A DNA stretch of 64,000 bases from an uncultured Lachnospiraceae bacterium (lineage in GTDB: Bacteria; Bacillota; Clostridia; Lachnospirales; Lachnospiraceae): contig CATLGV010000006.1 of NCBI GenBank assembly GCA_949948735.1, forward strand, positions 62,001 to 126,000, in the 5' to 3' direction. The notes beneath the pieces were generated by a model. The model was not told where the DNA came from. It was given only the letters and a program-made list of their open reading frames with translations, and did not search any database. Shown here one piece after another: positions 1 through 8,223 of the stretch. Position numbers and translations under genes: made by a program. Each line of letters begins with the position of its first letter. The first letter of the stretch is position 1.

Positions 1-2
1 AT

Positions 3-437
3 TATGAAGCCTGCGACAAAGGAACGAAGAAAGCGGCGTGCATCGGAATCTGCGTGGCGGCGGGACTGGAGACCGTGTTTTTCCTCGGCGCGGACGTGCT
101 GATTGGGCTGCTCACGGAGGATGCCGCGATGATACGTCTGGTAAAGACGCTTCTGGCAATTGACATTGTGCTTGAGGTAGGGCGCGTGACCAATCTGGTA
201 TTCGGACAGGCGCTCAAAACCAGCGGGGATGCCCTTTTTACAACGATAATCGGCGTGCTCTTTATGTACGTGTGCATGGTCGGCGGAACCTGGTTTTTCG
301 GCATACATTTGAACCTCATGGCAGTCGGCGCCTATATCGGGATGGCGGGGGACGAATGTGTGCGTGCAGTGTTTATGTTCTGGCGCTGGCAGTCGGGAAA
401 ATGGAAAGCAAAAGGCTTCATCAGGCCTGCGGAATGA
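3..437 (+). CDS. MATE family efflux transporter, C-terminal part (5' end outside window)
   Basis: The reading frame is open from the window edge, so only about the last 144 residues are seen and no start can be assigned. The protein has three or four hydrophobic segments, for example around FTTIIGVLFMYVCMVGG, separated by short basic loops. It ends in a basic tail (WRWQSGKWKAKGF), as in the last helices of MATE (multidrug and toxin extrusion) transporters. The family exports cationic drugs and metabolites in exchange for Na+ or H+ across the cytoplasmic membrane. A stem-loop overlaps its stop codon and the next gene is flbD with its own promoter, so it is probably a separate unit. The family call is by overall similarity; the substrate is unknown. 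Confidence 0.75.
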   Translation, partial: YEACDKGTKKAACIGICVAAGLETVFFLGADVLIGLLTEDAAMIRLVKTLLAIDIVLEVGRVTNLVFGQALKTSGDALFTTIIGVLFMYVCMVGGTWFFGIHLNLMAVGAYIGMAGDECVRAVFMFWRWQSGKWKAKGFIRPAE

Positions 438-449
438 CGCCGCAGGCTT
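423..449 (+). terminator. Stem-loop at the end of the MATE gene
   Basis: Arms AGGCCTGCGG and CCGCAGGCTT pair over ten positions (one G-U) around a 7-nt loop that contains the TGA stop. There is no T-run, so this is a weak terminator or an mRNA end structure. Confidence 0.35.
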
Positions 450-489
450 AAACGGGCGCTTGCCTCTCTGAAAGGACGTGTTCTTGTGC

Positions 490-518
490 TTGAAAAGAAT
501 TCCGTTTCATAGTATACT
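490..518 (+). promoter_or_regulatory. Sigma-A type promoter upstream of flbD
   Basis: TTGAAA (490-495), a 17-nt spacer and TATACT (513-518) match the housekeeping consensus at five of six positions in each box. The flbD start is about 45 nt downstream of the expected transcription start. It does not resemble the motility sigma (SigD/FliA) consensus. Confidence 0.7.
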
Positions 519-568
519 GATACGAGGATGAAGGATGATGTCCCAGGCAGGGAGGGAAGTGAGACAGC

Positions 569-781
569 ATGATAGAAGTCACAAAGCTCAACGGCTCGAA
601 GCTTTTGGTGAATACCAGCCTGATTGAGCAGGTGGAGGAGACGCCGGATACGGTGATCACGCTCACAAGCGGGAAAAAGATAATTGTTAAGGAAAGCCGG
701 CATGAAATTAAAGATTTTGTAAAAACTGCCAGACAGGAATATTTCAGGCGGGAAACAGCGGATTCATCGGATATAACTTAA
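569..781 (+). CDS. flbD: FlbD family flagellar protein
   Basis: This small protein of 70 residues begins MIEVTKLNGSKLLVN and continues with the VEETPDTVITLTSG stretch typical of the FlbD/YlzI family. Members sit next to flgE or motA in Gram-positive and spirochaete flagellar operons; their molecular role is still poorly defined. It should not be confused with the Caulobacter transcription factor of the same name. No signal peptide or membrane segment is seen. The gene has its own promoter and its end overlaps an intrinsic terminator, so it appears to be transcribed largely apart from the motA operon. The ATG follows a purine-rich ribosome site (GGGAGGGAAG). Confidence 0.9.
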   Translation: MIEVTKLNGSKLLVNTSLIEQVEETPDTVITLTSGKKIIVKESRHEIKDFVKTARQEYFRRETADSSDIT

Positions 782-797
782 AAAATCCGCTGTTTTT
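753..797 (+). terminator. Rho-independent terminator after flbD
   Basis: Arms AAACAGCGGATT (753-764) and AATCCGCTGTTT (784-795) are perfectly complementary over 12 bp, and the second runs into a T tract. The left arm lies inside the last codons of flbD. The loop is rather long (19 nt). Confidence 0.65.
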
Positions 798-832
798 GGC
801 GTGCGGCATGCGGTAATTTGTTCAGAAAAATG

Positions 833-861
833 TTGCAATTTATGTTCCCTTACAGTATTAT
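833..861 (+). promoter_or_regulatory. Sigma-A type promoter for the motA-fliA operon
   Basis: TTGCAA (833-838), a 17-nt spacer and TATTAT (856-861). It lies just past the flbD terminator and about 70 nt before the GTG start of motA, so it is the likely main promoter of the long flagellar and chemotaxis operon. Confidence 0.65.
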
Positions 862-930
862 AGATATAGAAATTGAGTACATAGTCTGCCCTGGGGCAGG
901 TATGTCAAAAGATAAAAGGGGTGTGGAGAA

Positions 931-1722
931 GTGGATTTAGCGTCTTTGATTGGATTTATAGCGTGTTTGATCTTGGTAATCTTTGGTATCGTAAGCGGCG
1001 ACGACGGATTCGCGGCGATAAACTTCTTTATGAGCGGCTCGTCGGCCTTGATCACCTTTGGCGGCGCGGTTATGTGTACCATGATGTCGGTAAGCATGTC
1101 TGATTTTGTAAACGGTCTCAAAAGCTTCGCGTTAATCTTTAAGCCTGTAAATATCAATGTTACAGAGATGATTACAAAAATTATAGAGCTCTCTAACGTG
1201 GCCAGAAAAGAGGGCCTTCTTTCTTTGGAGGAGGCAGCAGGCAATCTGGAAGACGAATTTATGAAGAAGGGCATTATGCTGATTGTAGACGGTACGGATC
1301 CGGAGCTTGTGCGGGGGATTCTGGAGACGGATCTGAACAGTATCGAGTCGCGTCATAAGACGAACATCGGCTTCTGGGAGACGATGTCTTCCATGGGTCC
1401 CGCATGGGGTATGATCGGTACGCTGGTTGGTCTGGTTATCATGCTGCAGCATATGTCCGACCCTACGACGCTCGGACCGGCGATGGCGGTTGCGTTGATT
1501 ACCACATTCTATGGCTCTCTGCTTGCAAACTGGATTTGTACGCCGACGGCCAATAAGCTCAAATCCAACAATGCGACGGAGGTACAGGCCAAGGAGATTA
1601 TGATAGAGGGCCTGTTGTCCATACAGGCGGGCGAGAACCCCCGTGTTATCGAGGAGAAACTGAAATCCTTCCTGGCTCCTAAGGACAGAGGATCAGGTGA
1701 AGAGGCCGGAGGTGAGGCTTAA
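931..1722 (+). CDS. motA: Flagellar motor stator protein MotA
   Basis: MotA forms, with MotB, the ion-conducting stator that turns the rotor. The protein has 263 residues and four predicted membrane helices: two near the N-terminus (LIGFIACLILVIFGIVS and a second around GGAVMCTMMSV), then a long cytoplasmic loop, then MIGTLVGLVIML and AVALITTFYGSLLANW. The loop between helices 2 and 3 carries the charged residues that contact FliG in the family. The start is GTG at 931 behind AAAAGGGGTGTGGAG. The stop overlaps the motB ATG by one base, which implies translational coupling. The coupling ion cannot be told from the sequence. Confidence 0.96.
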   Translation: MDLASLIGFIACLILVIFGIVSGDDGFAAINFFMSGSSALITFGGAVMCTMMSVSMSDFVNGLKSFALIFKPVNINVTEMITKIIELSNVARKEGLLSLEEAAGNLEDEFMKKGIMLIVDGTDPELVRGILETDLNSIESRHKTNIGFWETMSSMGPAWGMIGTLVGLVIMLQHMSDPTTLGPAMAVALITTFYGSLLANWICTPTANKLKSNNATEVQAKEIMIEGLLSIQAGENPRVIEEKLKSFLAPKDRGSGEEAGGEA

Positions 1723-2612
1723 TGGCAAAAAAGAAAGAAGAGGAAGTGAAAAAGGGCCTGGACGAGTGGATGGGTACTTTTTCGGACATGATGACTCTGC
1801 TGATGTGCTTTTTTGTTATGCTGTTTGCGATGTCGAGTATTGACGCCGCGAAGTTTGAAGAGGTGGCGAGGTCCTTTCAGTCTACCTTCAGTATCTTTAA
1901 AGGGGGCGCGCAGGCAGTCGGCGACGGCATTCTGGTCAGCACCGGCGTCAGCCAGCTCAACCAGTTAGACGAGTTTATCAATTCGACCGGTAAGACGGCC
2001 GAGTCGGATTCGGATGTGACCGAGTTCCAGGAAAGCCAGAGCGCGGCGGCGCAGGCGGTTACCGAAAAGGCGGAGGAGCTTGGCCTGAGCAAGTCGGAGA
2101 TTACCGAGTTACAGGCGGCAATCGCTGAGCTGGAGGAGCAGAAGCTTCAGCGTTCCGAGGAGCTTGCGGAGCGAATCGAGGAAGGCCTTGAAGAAAGCAT
2201 GATGACGGAAAAAGTAGATGTCGAATTCAACGCGGATTATGTGCTTCTTACATTAGACGGCGCTTTTCTGTTTGACTCCGGCAGAGCGGATTTGAAGGAG
2301 GAGGCGATTCCTGTTTTGAATAAGATAGGGGTGCTCCTTACAAAGTATGCAGAGTCGGACATTGAGATTGAGGGACATACGGATTCCGTGCCGTTAAACG
2401 GCGGAAGATATGAAAATAACGATGTTTTAAGCAGCTACAGGGCGCTGACGGTATTTAATTACATCAAAGATAATTCCGCGGTAGATCCCGGGACAATGAA
2501 GCATTCCGGCAGGGGAGAGTACATGCCGATTGCGGATAATTCTACACCGGAGGGAAGGGCGAAGAACAGGCGGGTTGAGATTAAGATTTATAACGCGCTT
2601 GGCGCCTATTAA
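1722..2612 (+). CDS. motB: Flagellar motor stator protein MotB (OmpA-like domain)
   Basis: This is the stator partner of MotA, anchoring the complex to peptidoglycan. The protein (296 residues) has one N-terminal membrane helix containing the conserved ion-binding aspartate (TFSDMMTLLMCFFVMLF). A charged coiled-coil stretch follows at about 100-160, and then a C-terminal OmpA-like peptidoglycan-binding domain with IEIEGHTDSVPLNGG and NRRVEIKI. It overlaps motA by one base. Confidence 0.96.
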   Translation: MAKKKEEEVKKGLDEWMGTFSDMMTLLMCFFVMLFAMSSIDAAKFEEVARSFQSTFSIFKGGAQAVGDGILVSTGVSQLNQLDEFINSTGKTAESDSDVTEFQESQSAAAQAVTEKAEELGLSKSEITELQAAIAELEEQKLQRSEELAERIEEGLEESMMTEKVDVEFNADYVLLTLDGAFLFDSGRADLKEEAIPVLNKIGVLLTKYAESDIEIEGHTDSVPLNGGRYENNDVLSSYRALTVFNYIKDNSAVDPGTMKHSGRGEYMPIADNSTPEGRAKNRRVEIKIYNALGAY

Positions 2613-2629
2613 ATAAGGGGGAAACAAAA

Positions 2630-3139
2630 ATGAAAAGAAACCTGTTATCAATTATTATTCTGGCATTGCTTGTGGTAAATATTGTTTTATCCGCCATTAT
2701 GATGGTCAGCGTGGCCAGCGCGTCCAGAAAGACAGCTTCGCTGGTGGCGGATATTTCGTCGATTATTGACCTTGAAATCAACGGCCTGCCCAAGTCGGAT
2801 ATCAGTACGGCGGTATCTCAGGCGGATACGGCATTTTACAATATTTCGGAGGAGCTTACCATTCCTTTGAAGACAGGTGAGGACGGTAAGGCGCATTACG
2901 CAGTCGGCAACGTATCATTTTCCATGAATACGAAGCATGAGGATTATGCTACATATGGCGAGACGATGGTGGACAGAGAGGCCCTGCTGAAGGATATTGT
3001 CTTTACGGTATTGGCCGAATATACGATAGATGAAGCAAGAGTAAGCTCTACCCAGATCAAAGCGGAAATCCTCAGCAGGGTTCAGGAACGGTTCTCGGAC
3101 TTCATCTATGAGGTGTCCTACAACTTCCTGTTCAATTAA
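2630..3139 (+). CDS. fliL: Flagellar basal body-associated protein FliL
   Basis: FliL surrounds and supports the stator near the basal body. The protein has 169 residues: a short basic start, one membrane helix (LLSIIILALLVVNIVLSAIMM), then an extracytoplasmic domain of about 125 residues. The placement between motB and fliM is the usual one for the family. Sequence conservation in FliL is low, so the call rests on architecture and context. The start ATG is behind AAGGGGGAAA. Confidence 0.85.
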   Translation: MKRNLLSIIILALLVVNIVLSAIMMVSVASASRKTASLVADISSIIDLEINGLPKSDISTAVSQADTAFYNISEELTIPLKTGEDGKAHYAVGNVSFSMNTKHEDYATYGETMVDREALLKDIVFTVLAEYTIDEARVSSTQIKAEILSRVQERFSDFIYEVSYNFLFN

Positions 3140-3179
3140 GCGGAAACGGAAACCAATCAGTCTAGGGGGTGATTGACAC

Positions 3180-4160
3180 ATGGCTGAAGTACTATCTCAA
3201 AGTGAGATTGACAGTTTACTTGCGGCGTTAAGCAGTGGTGAGCTGGATGTGGACGAGATGCAGGAAAAGGACGAGAAACAGGTCAAGAATTACGATTTCA
3301 GCCGTCCTGCAAAGTTCTCGAAAGAACATCTGAGAACCCTGAATATGATATTTGACCATTATGGAAGGCTTTTGTCGACAAACCTGCCGGTTTACCTGAG
3401 AAAGAATGTACAGGTGAATGTGGCAAGTTCGGAGACGGTAACCTTTGCGGAGTTTTCTAACGCATTGTCCAATCCCGTATTGCTCACGGTTGTTAATTTT
3501 GCACCGATGCCGGGATCCATTATTATGGAGTTGACAAGCGGCCTGGGATATGCGATTATAGATAGAATGCTGGGCGGCAGAGGAGAGGCGCTTGAGAAGC
3601 CAAGAGAATTCTCAGAAATCGAGATGAGCATTATCGAGCGCATTATGGTTATCTGTATGCAGCTGCTTCGGGAACCGTGGAAGAATGTTGCGGAGGTTGA
3701 ACCATTCCTGGAAAGGATAGAGACGAATCCGCAGTTTGCCCAGATTATTTCACCGAGCGATATGGTGGCGCTTGTCACAATGAATGTCAAGATCGGGGAT
3801 GTAGAGGGCTTGATGAATGTCTGCCTGCCGTTCTTTACGTTAGAGTCCGTTATGGACAGGTTAAATACGAAATTCTGGTATGCGAGCCTTCAGAAAATGG
3901 ATGATGAGGACTATGAACAGTTTATTGAGGGCATGGTCCGCAGAGTTGATGTGCCGGTCAAGGCAGTGCTTGGCAAGAGCGTTATTACGGTGCATGATTT
4001 TGTGAACATCCAGGTAGGGGATATTATAAGGCTTGATTCCAAGGTTGATGATGAGCTGGATGTTTATGTGGGCAATATCAAGAAATTCAGTGCAGTGCCG
4101 GGGGCAAACAAGGAGGCCTACGCTGTGAGAATAACATCGGTGAACAGGGAGGAGGAATAA
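3180..4160 (+). CDS. fliM: Flagellar motor switch protein FliM
   Basis: FliM is a C-ring protein that binds phosphorylated CheY and transmits the switch signal to FliG. The 326-residue protein begins with the CheY-binding peptide (VLSQSEIDSLLAAL). A CheC-like middle domain follows (ILSNPVLL region, GLGYAIIDRMLGGRG), and then a C-terminal SpoA/FliN-like domain with VQVGDIIRLDSKVDD-type strands. The length is usual. The gene ends five bases before fliY. Confidence 0.97.
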   Translation: MAEVLSQSEIDSLLAALSSGELDVDEMQEKDEKQVKNYDFSRPAKFSKEHLRTLNMIFDHYGRLLSTNLPVYLRKNVQVNVASSETVTFAEFSNALSNPVLLTVVNFAPMPGSIIMELTSGLGYAIIDRMLGGRGEALEKPREFSEIEMSIIERIMVICMQLLREPWKNVAEVEPFLERIETNPQFAQIISPSDMVALVTMNVKIGDVEGLMNVCLPFFTLESVMDRLNTKFWYASLQKMDDEDYEQFIEGMVRRVDVPVKAVLGKSVITVHDFVNIQVGDIIRLDSKVDDELDVYVGNIKKFSAVPGANKEAYAVRITSVNREEE

Positions 4161-4164
4161 GACA

Positions 4165-5415
4165 ATGGATGGTATGTTATCTCAGGATGAAATAAATGCA
4201 TTGTTGAATGGGGGTGACTTATCGGCAGATGACAGCAGCTCGACGTCCACTGCGGTAGCGGAGGACGCTGGGAGCGGAGAAGACCTTACAGAGGTGGAGA
4301 AAGACGCGATAGGGGAAGTTGCCAATATCAGTATGGGTACTTCAGCCACGACTCTTTACTCATTGGTGAATAAAAAGGTAAATATTACAACACCTGTAGT
4401 CGACATGTGCGACTGGCAGCAGGTAATGGATGAGTATGAGAAGCCCTGTGTATTTATTCAGATTAAATATACCGTTGGGTTGAACGGCACCAATATTTTG
4501 GTGTTGAAGGAGCATGACGTGAAGGTCATCACCGATTTGATGATGGGCGGCGATGGCACGAATGTGGAAGGAGAGCTGAATGATCTGCATCTGAGCGCGA
4601 TTTCGGAGGCGATGAACCAGATGATGGGTTCGTCCTCGACTTCTCTTTCTTCCATGCTCGGAAAGACGATTGACATCAGCCCGCCAGAGGCAAGCCTGGT
4701 AGACCTGCAGACGAGGGAGCCAAGGGATTTGTCTCCGTTTTTGGAGGGTAAGTTTGTTAAGGTTGCGTTCCGCATGCAAATCGATGAACTGGTTGATTCG
4801 ATATTAATGCAGCTGTATCCGCTTGATTTTGCCAAGTCTGTTTATGAGACCTTTATGGCACAGCAGATGGGCGGTTCAGAACCGGCTCCGACTCCGGCAC
4901 CCGCTCCTGCTCCGGCAGCACCCGCACCGGCGCCCGCTCCTGCAATGGATATGAACATGGGAATGCCACAGGGCGGTATGCAGCCTCAGATGGATATGAA
5001 TATGGGGATGCCGCAGGGCGGTATGCAGATGGGAATGCAGATGCAGCCGCAGATGGGAATGCAAATGGGCGGTATGGGGATGCCGCAGATGGGAATGCCG
5101 ATGGGCTATGGTATGCCCAACGTCAACATCCAGCCGGCTCAGTTCCAGAATTTCTCGGCGCCGCAGGGTGAGATGGTAAGCGCTGAGAGCATCGGACTTA
5201 TCAAGGATGTGCCGTTGGAGGTAACGGTAGAGCTTGGCAGGACCAACAAAGCGATTTCAGATATTCTTGAGTTTGCACCGGGAACCATTATTGAGCTTGA
5301 CAAGATTGCCGGCGAGCCGATTGATGTGCTTGTAAACGGCAAATTTGTAGCCAAGGGTGAGGTTGTGGTTATCGAAGAAAGCTTTGGCGTAAGAATAATG
5401 GAGATTATAAAATAA
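4165..5415 (+). CDS. fliY: Flagellar motor switch phosphatase FliY (CheC-like + FliN-like)
   Basis: FliY is the Gram-positive FliN counterpart and a CheY-P phosphatase at the C-ring. The protein (416 residues) has an N-terminal CheY-binding peptide (MLSQDEINALLNGGD). A CheC-like phosphatase domain follows, with two helices carrying the expected acidic/amide residues (IGEVANISMG and ISEAMNQMMG). The C-terminal FliN/SpoA domain comprises about the last 80 residues (VPLEVTVELGRTNKAI). The linker is odd: a Pro/Ala stretch at about 235-260 is followed by residues 261-318, in which 22 of 58 residues are methionine. The linker contains two copies of MDMNMGMPQGGMQ. Confidence 0.95.
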   Translation: MDGMLSQDEINALLNGGDLSADDSSSTSTAVAEDAGSGEDLTEVEKDAIGEVANISMGTSATTLYSLVNKKVNITTPVVDMCDWQQVMDEYEKPCVFIQIKYTVGLNGTNILVLKEHDVKVITDLMMGGDGTNVEGELNDLHLSAISEAMNQMMGSSSTSLSSMLGKTIDISPPEASLVDLQTREPRDLSPFLEGKFVKVAFRMQIDELVDSILMQLYPLDFAKSVYETFMAQQMGGSEPAPTPAPAPAPAAPAPAPAPAMDMNMGMPQGGMQPQMDMNMGMPQGGMQMGMQMQPQMGMQMGGMGMPQMGMPMGYGMPNVNIQPAQFQNFSAPQGEMVSAESIGLIKDVPLEVTVELGRTNKAISDILEFAPGTIIELDKIAGEPIDVLVNGKFVAKGEVVVIEESFGVRIMEIIK

Positions 5416-5445
5416 TTATTGATTGCAGAAAGGACAAAAAGAAAT

Positions 5446-5808
5446 ATGGCAAAGAGAATTCTTATTGTGGACGATGCGGCTTTTATGAGAATGATGATTA
5501 AAGACATCCTGACAAAGAACGGGTACGAGATCGCTGCAGAGGCCGAAAACGGAAAAATTGCGGTTGATAAGTATAAGGAGGCGACGCCGGATCTTACGCT
5601 TCTTGACATTACCATGCCGGAGATGGACGGTATTCAGGCGTTGAAGGCGATAAAGGCCGTAGATCCCGCCGCAAATGTGATTATGTGTTCCGCGATGGGA
5701 CAGCAGGCGATGGTAATTGAAGCAATTCAGTCCGGCGCAAAGGACTTTATTGTAAAACCGTTTCAGGCAGAAAGAGTTTTGGAGGCGGTTAAGAAGGTAG
5801 TCGGTTAA
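5446..5808 (+). CDS. cheY: Chemotaxis response regulator CheY
   Basis: CheY is a single-domain receiver that carries the signal from CheA to FliM/FliY. Its 120 residues include the acidic pocket (IVDDAAF), the phosphorylation site Asp54 in LLDITMPEMDGI, the switch Thr/Ser (MCSAMGQ) and the lysine in DFIVKPF. The ATG at 5446 is chosen over an upstream in-frame TTG because AGAAAGG lies at a proper distance before it and the receiver fold starts at KRILIVDD. Confidence 0.96.
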   Translation: MAKRILIVDDAAFMRMMIKDILTKNGYEIAAEAENGKIAVDKYKEATPDLTLLDITMPEMDGIQALKAIKAVDPAANVIMCSAMGQQAMVIEAIQSGAKDFIVKPFQAERVLEAVKKVVG

Positions 5809-5825
5809 GGCTGCCAGGGGTAGTT

Positions 5826-6185
5826 ATGCTTTTATCATGGACAACAAACAGTTTTGACTCCATTGTGCAATTGTTGACGGTTATACTGATATTTATATTT
5901 GTGTTGGTGCTTACCTATTTTGTGACAAAGCTGTCCGCGGGTATTCAGAAGGGCAGGATGTTCAGCCCGAACATGGAAATCCTGGAGACCTTCAAGATAG
6001 CACCGACAAAATATATTCAGGTTGTGCGAATCGGCGGGAAGTATTTTTCCTACGTAGTCTGTAAGGATACAGTCACTTTACTTGGAGAATTAACAAAGGA
6101 TGACATTTCTGAGTTTAACAAGGCGGGGACAAGCAAGACAATGAATATGAGTTTTAAGGAGATTTTTGAAAAGCTCAAAAAGTAA
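5826..6185 (+). CDS. fliO: Flagellar biosynthetic protein FliO/FliZ family
   Basis: This is an assembly factor for the FliP ring of the export gate. The protein is short (119 residues), with one membrane helix near the N-terminus (LTVILIFIFVLVLTYFVT) and a small basic cytoplasmic domain (MEILETFKIAPTKYIQVVRIGGKYF) of the FliO type. Its position between cheY and fliP is the standard one. FliO is poorly conserved, so the name leans on topology, the short conserved block and gene order. Confidence 0.88.
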   Translation: MLLSWTTNSFDSIVQLLTVILIFIFVLVLTYFVTKLSAGIQKGRMFSPNMEILETFKIAPTKYIQVVRIGGKYFSYVVCKDTVTLLGELTKDDISEFNKAGTSKTMNMSFKEIFEKLKK

Positions 6186-6232
6186 TAAATGGGCGTAGTC
6201 CTGAAACGTTACGGAAAGTTGTGATTATTGTT

Positions 6233-7141
6233 ATGAAAGACACAAGTAAAAAGTACAATATAAAGCATGAGTTGAGAAAATTACTGTATATGCTTTTTAT
6301 GGTAGTGACGATTGCAGCCGCGGATGTCGCTGTGGCAAGCGCCACGGGCACGAGCGATGACGATATTACGGCAGGCGAGATTATAGACGACCGGCCGGAG
6401 GACGAGAACCGGACGAATATAAACGAGCCGGGTACTGCGCAGACGCCGGAGGATCTTGCGGATCTCAATATATCGAATAGTCTGATCTTTACATATGGCA
6501 GTGGAAACGGGGAACTGAGCGGTACATTAAGACTGCTGCTGATTGTGACGGCAATCGCTATTGTACCGATTTTACTGGTGACAATTACCTCGTTTACCCG
6601 GATTTTGATTGTTCTGCATTTCACAAGACAGGCATTGAATACGCAGTCGGCGCCGCCAAACCAGGTGTTGATTGCGATTGCGTTATTTTTGACCTTTTTT
6701 ATTATGCAGCCGGTTATCAGCCAGGTGTATACAGAGGCGGTGCTTCCCTTTGATGCGGGAGAGCTGGAGCTGGAGGAGGCGATGGAAATCGCAATAGCCC
6801 CGATGCGGGAGTTTATGTTTGAGCAGGCGCAGCGAAAGGATATCGGTACCTTTATGGAGATATCTGACACGCCGTGGGACGGTGAGACGCTGGAGCAGGT
6901 TCCGACGTCGGTATTGATACCGGGATTTATCATCAGCGAGCTGCGTTCGGCCTTTATTATGGGATTTATCATTTATGTGCCGTTTATCGTGATAGATATG
7001 GTGGTCGCGTCGGTATTGATGAGTATGGGTATGATGATGCTTCCGCCGACAACAATCTCCATGCCGTTCAAAATCCTGCTCTTTGTGCTGGCGGACGGAT
7101 GGAATCTGATCATCGTTTATCTTGTACAGACGTTTGTGTAA
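6233..7141 (+). CDS. fliP: Flagellar type III export gate protein FliP
   Basis: FliP forms the core of the export gate with FliQ and FliR. It has a signal-peptide-like hydrophobic start (LLYMLFMVVTIAAADVAVA), an acidic extracytoplasmic segment, then the FliP membrane domain. Visible family blocks are VPILLVTITSFTRILIVL, PPNQVLIAIALFLTFF and FIVIDMVVASVLMSMGMMMLPP. It has 302 residues from ATG 6233. A GTG at 6221 is an alternative start, but its ribosome site would be only two bases away. Confidence 0.95.
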   Translation: MKDTSKKYNIKHELRKLLYMLFMVVTIAAADVAVASATGTSDDDITAGEIIDDRPEDENRTNINEPGTAQTPEDLADLNISNSLIFTYGSGNGELSGTLRLLLIVTAIAIVPILLVTITSFTRILIVLHFTRQALNTQSAPPNQVLIAIALFLTFFIMQPVISQVYTEAVLPFDAGELELEEAMEIAIAPMREFMFEQAQRKDIGTFMEISDTPWDGETLEQVPTSVLIPGFIISELRSAFIMGFIIYVPFIVIDMVVASVLMSMGMMMLPPTTISMPFKILLFVLADGWNLIIVYLVQTFV

Positions 7142-7165
7142 TGCAGGGAAGGATATGGGTATAGT

Positions 7166-7435
7166 ATGACAATAGAAACCGTTACGGATATTATGCAGGA
7201 GGGATTGTTTGTGGTGCTCAAGACAGCGGCTCCGCCGCTGCTGATTTCGCTGGTCATCGGCCTGGCGGTCAGCATTTTTCAGACGGTTACCTCTATTCAG
7301 GAACAGACCCTTACTTTTGTGCCCAAGATTGTCGGCATGTTTCTGATACTGATGCTTCTGGGGCATTGGATGCTGAATCAGATGGTGACCTATATGACTA
7401 ATTTATGGCAGAATTTCTCTGTGTATATTAGGTGA
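7166..7435 (+). CDS. fliQ: Flagellar export gate protein FliQ
   Basis: FliQ is an 89-residue protein with two membrane helices (VLKTAAPPLLISLVIGLAVS and KIVGMFLILMLLG) and the family motif SIFQTVTSIQEQTLTFVPK between them. It packs around FliP/FliR in the export gate. Its stop lies a few bases before the preferred fliR start, so the two are probably translationally coupled. Confidence 0.96.
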   Translation: MTIETVTDIMQEGLFVVLKTAAPPLLISLVIGLAVSIFQTVTSIQEQTLTFVPKIVGMFLILMLLGHWMLNQMVTYMTNLWQNFSVYIR

Positions 7436-7440
7436 GAATG

Positions 7441-8223
7441 ATGGTAAGATTATCTTTTTCGATGGCTGAGCTGGAGCTGCTTCTACTGGTTTTTGTGAGA
7501 GTGGCGAGCTTTATATTCGCGGCTCCGTTTTTCAGTACAAGAGGGATTCCCAATAACGTAAAAATAGCGCTGAGCGTATTTGTGGCGTATCTGATCTATA
7601 CCTTTGCGGATTTGAATACGCTTCCGGCATACGGTACGGTGCTTGGATATTGTATAATCGTAATAAAGGAAGTGGCGGTAGGCCTGTTGATTGGTTTGGG
7701 GGCTCAACTGTGTACTTCCATTGTTTTATTTGCAGGAAGAATTATCGACATGGAGGTCGGCCTGTCGATGGCCAATGTATTTGACCCGACGACAAATGAA
7801 CAGGCGTCCATAACCGGTATGGCGCTGCAGTATGGCGTGCTGCTGATACTTTATACGACGGGACTGCACCGGTATTTCCTCAAGGCTTTGATGGAGACAT
7901 ATGAGCTTATTCCCGTGGGAGGCGTTCGGTTTCATCTGGAAGGCCTGCTTGCGGTACTGATTCGTTTTCTTGGGGATTACATTATTATCGGTTTCCGGAT
8001 CTGCCTGCCGGTTTTTGCATGTATTACGCTGATGAATGTGGTACTGGGCCTGCTGGCCAAGCTTGCGCCGCAGATGAATATGTTTTCTGTGGGTATTCAG
8101 CTCAAGCTGCTCGCGGGGCTGGGCGTTCTTCTGATAACGATAAGAATGCTTCCGGATATCTGCAATTTCATATCAACGCAGGTACGGATCATGGTGGTTG
8201 CAATGGTGGAGGGCATGATGTGA
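7441..8223 (+). CDS. fliR: Flagellar export gate protein FliR
   Basis: FliR is the third core protein of the export gate. It has about 260 residues and at least six hydrophobic segments. Family blocks include APFFSTRGIPNNVKIALS near the N-terminus, EVAVGLLIGLGAQL, and LGLLAKLAPQMNMFSVGIQLK towards the end. Three in-frame starts are possible (GTG 7432, ATG 7438, ATG 7441). The last has AGGTGA five bases upstream and is preferred. The stop overlaps the flhB start. Confidence 0.95.
   Translation: MVRLSFSMAELELLLLVFVRVASFIFAAPFFSTRGIPNNVKIALSVFVAYLIYTFADLNTLPAYGTVLGYCIIVIKEVAVGLLIGLGAQLCTSIVLFAGRIIDMEVGLSMANVFDPTTNEQASITGMALQYGVLLILYTTGLHRYFLKALMETYELIPVGGVRFHLEGLLAVLIRFLGDYIIIGFRICLPVFACITLMNVVLGLLAKLAPQMNMFSVGIQLKLLAGLGVLLITIRMLPDICNFISTQVRIMVVAMVEGMM

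Noticed and set aside
8019..8219. N-terminal extension of flhB by 67 residues
   Set aside because: It overlaps fliR in another frame and is not FlhB-like; the GTG at 8220 has a good ribosome site.
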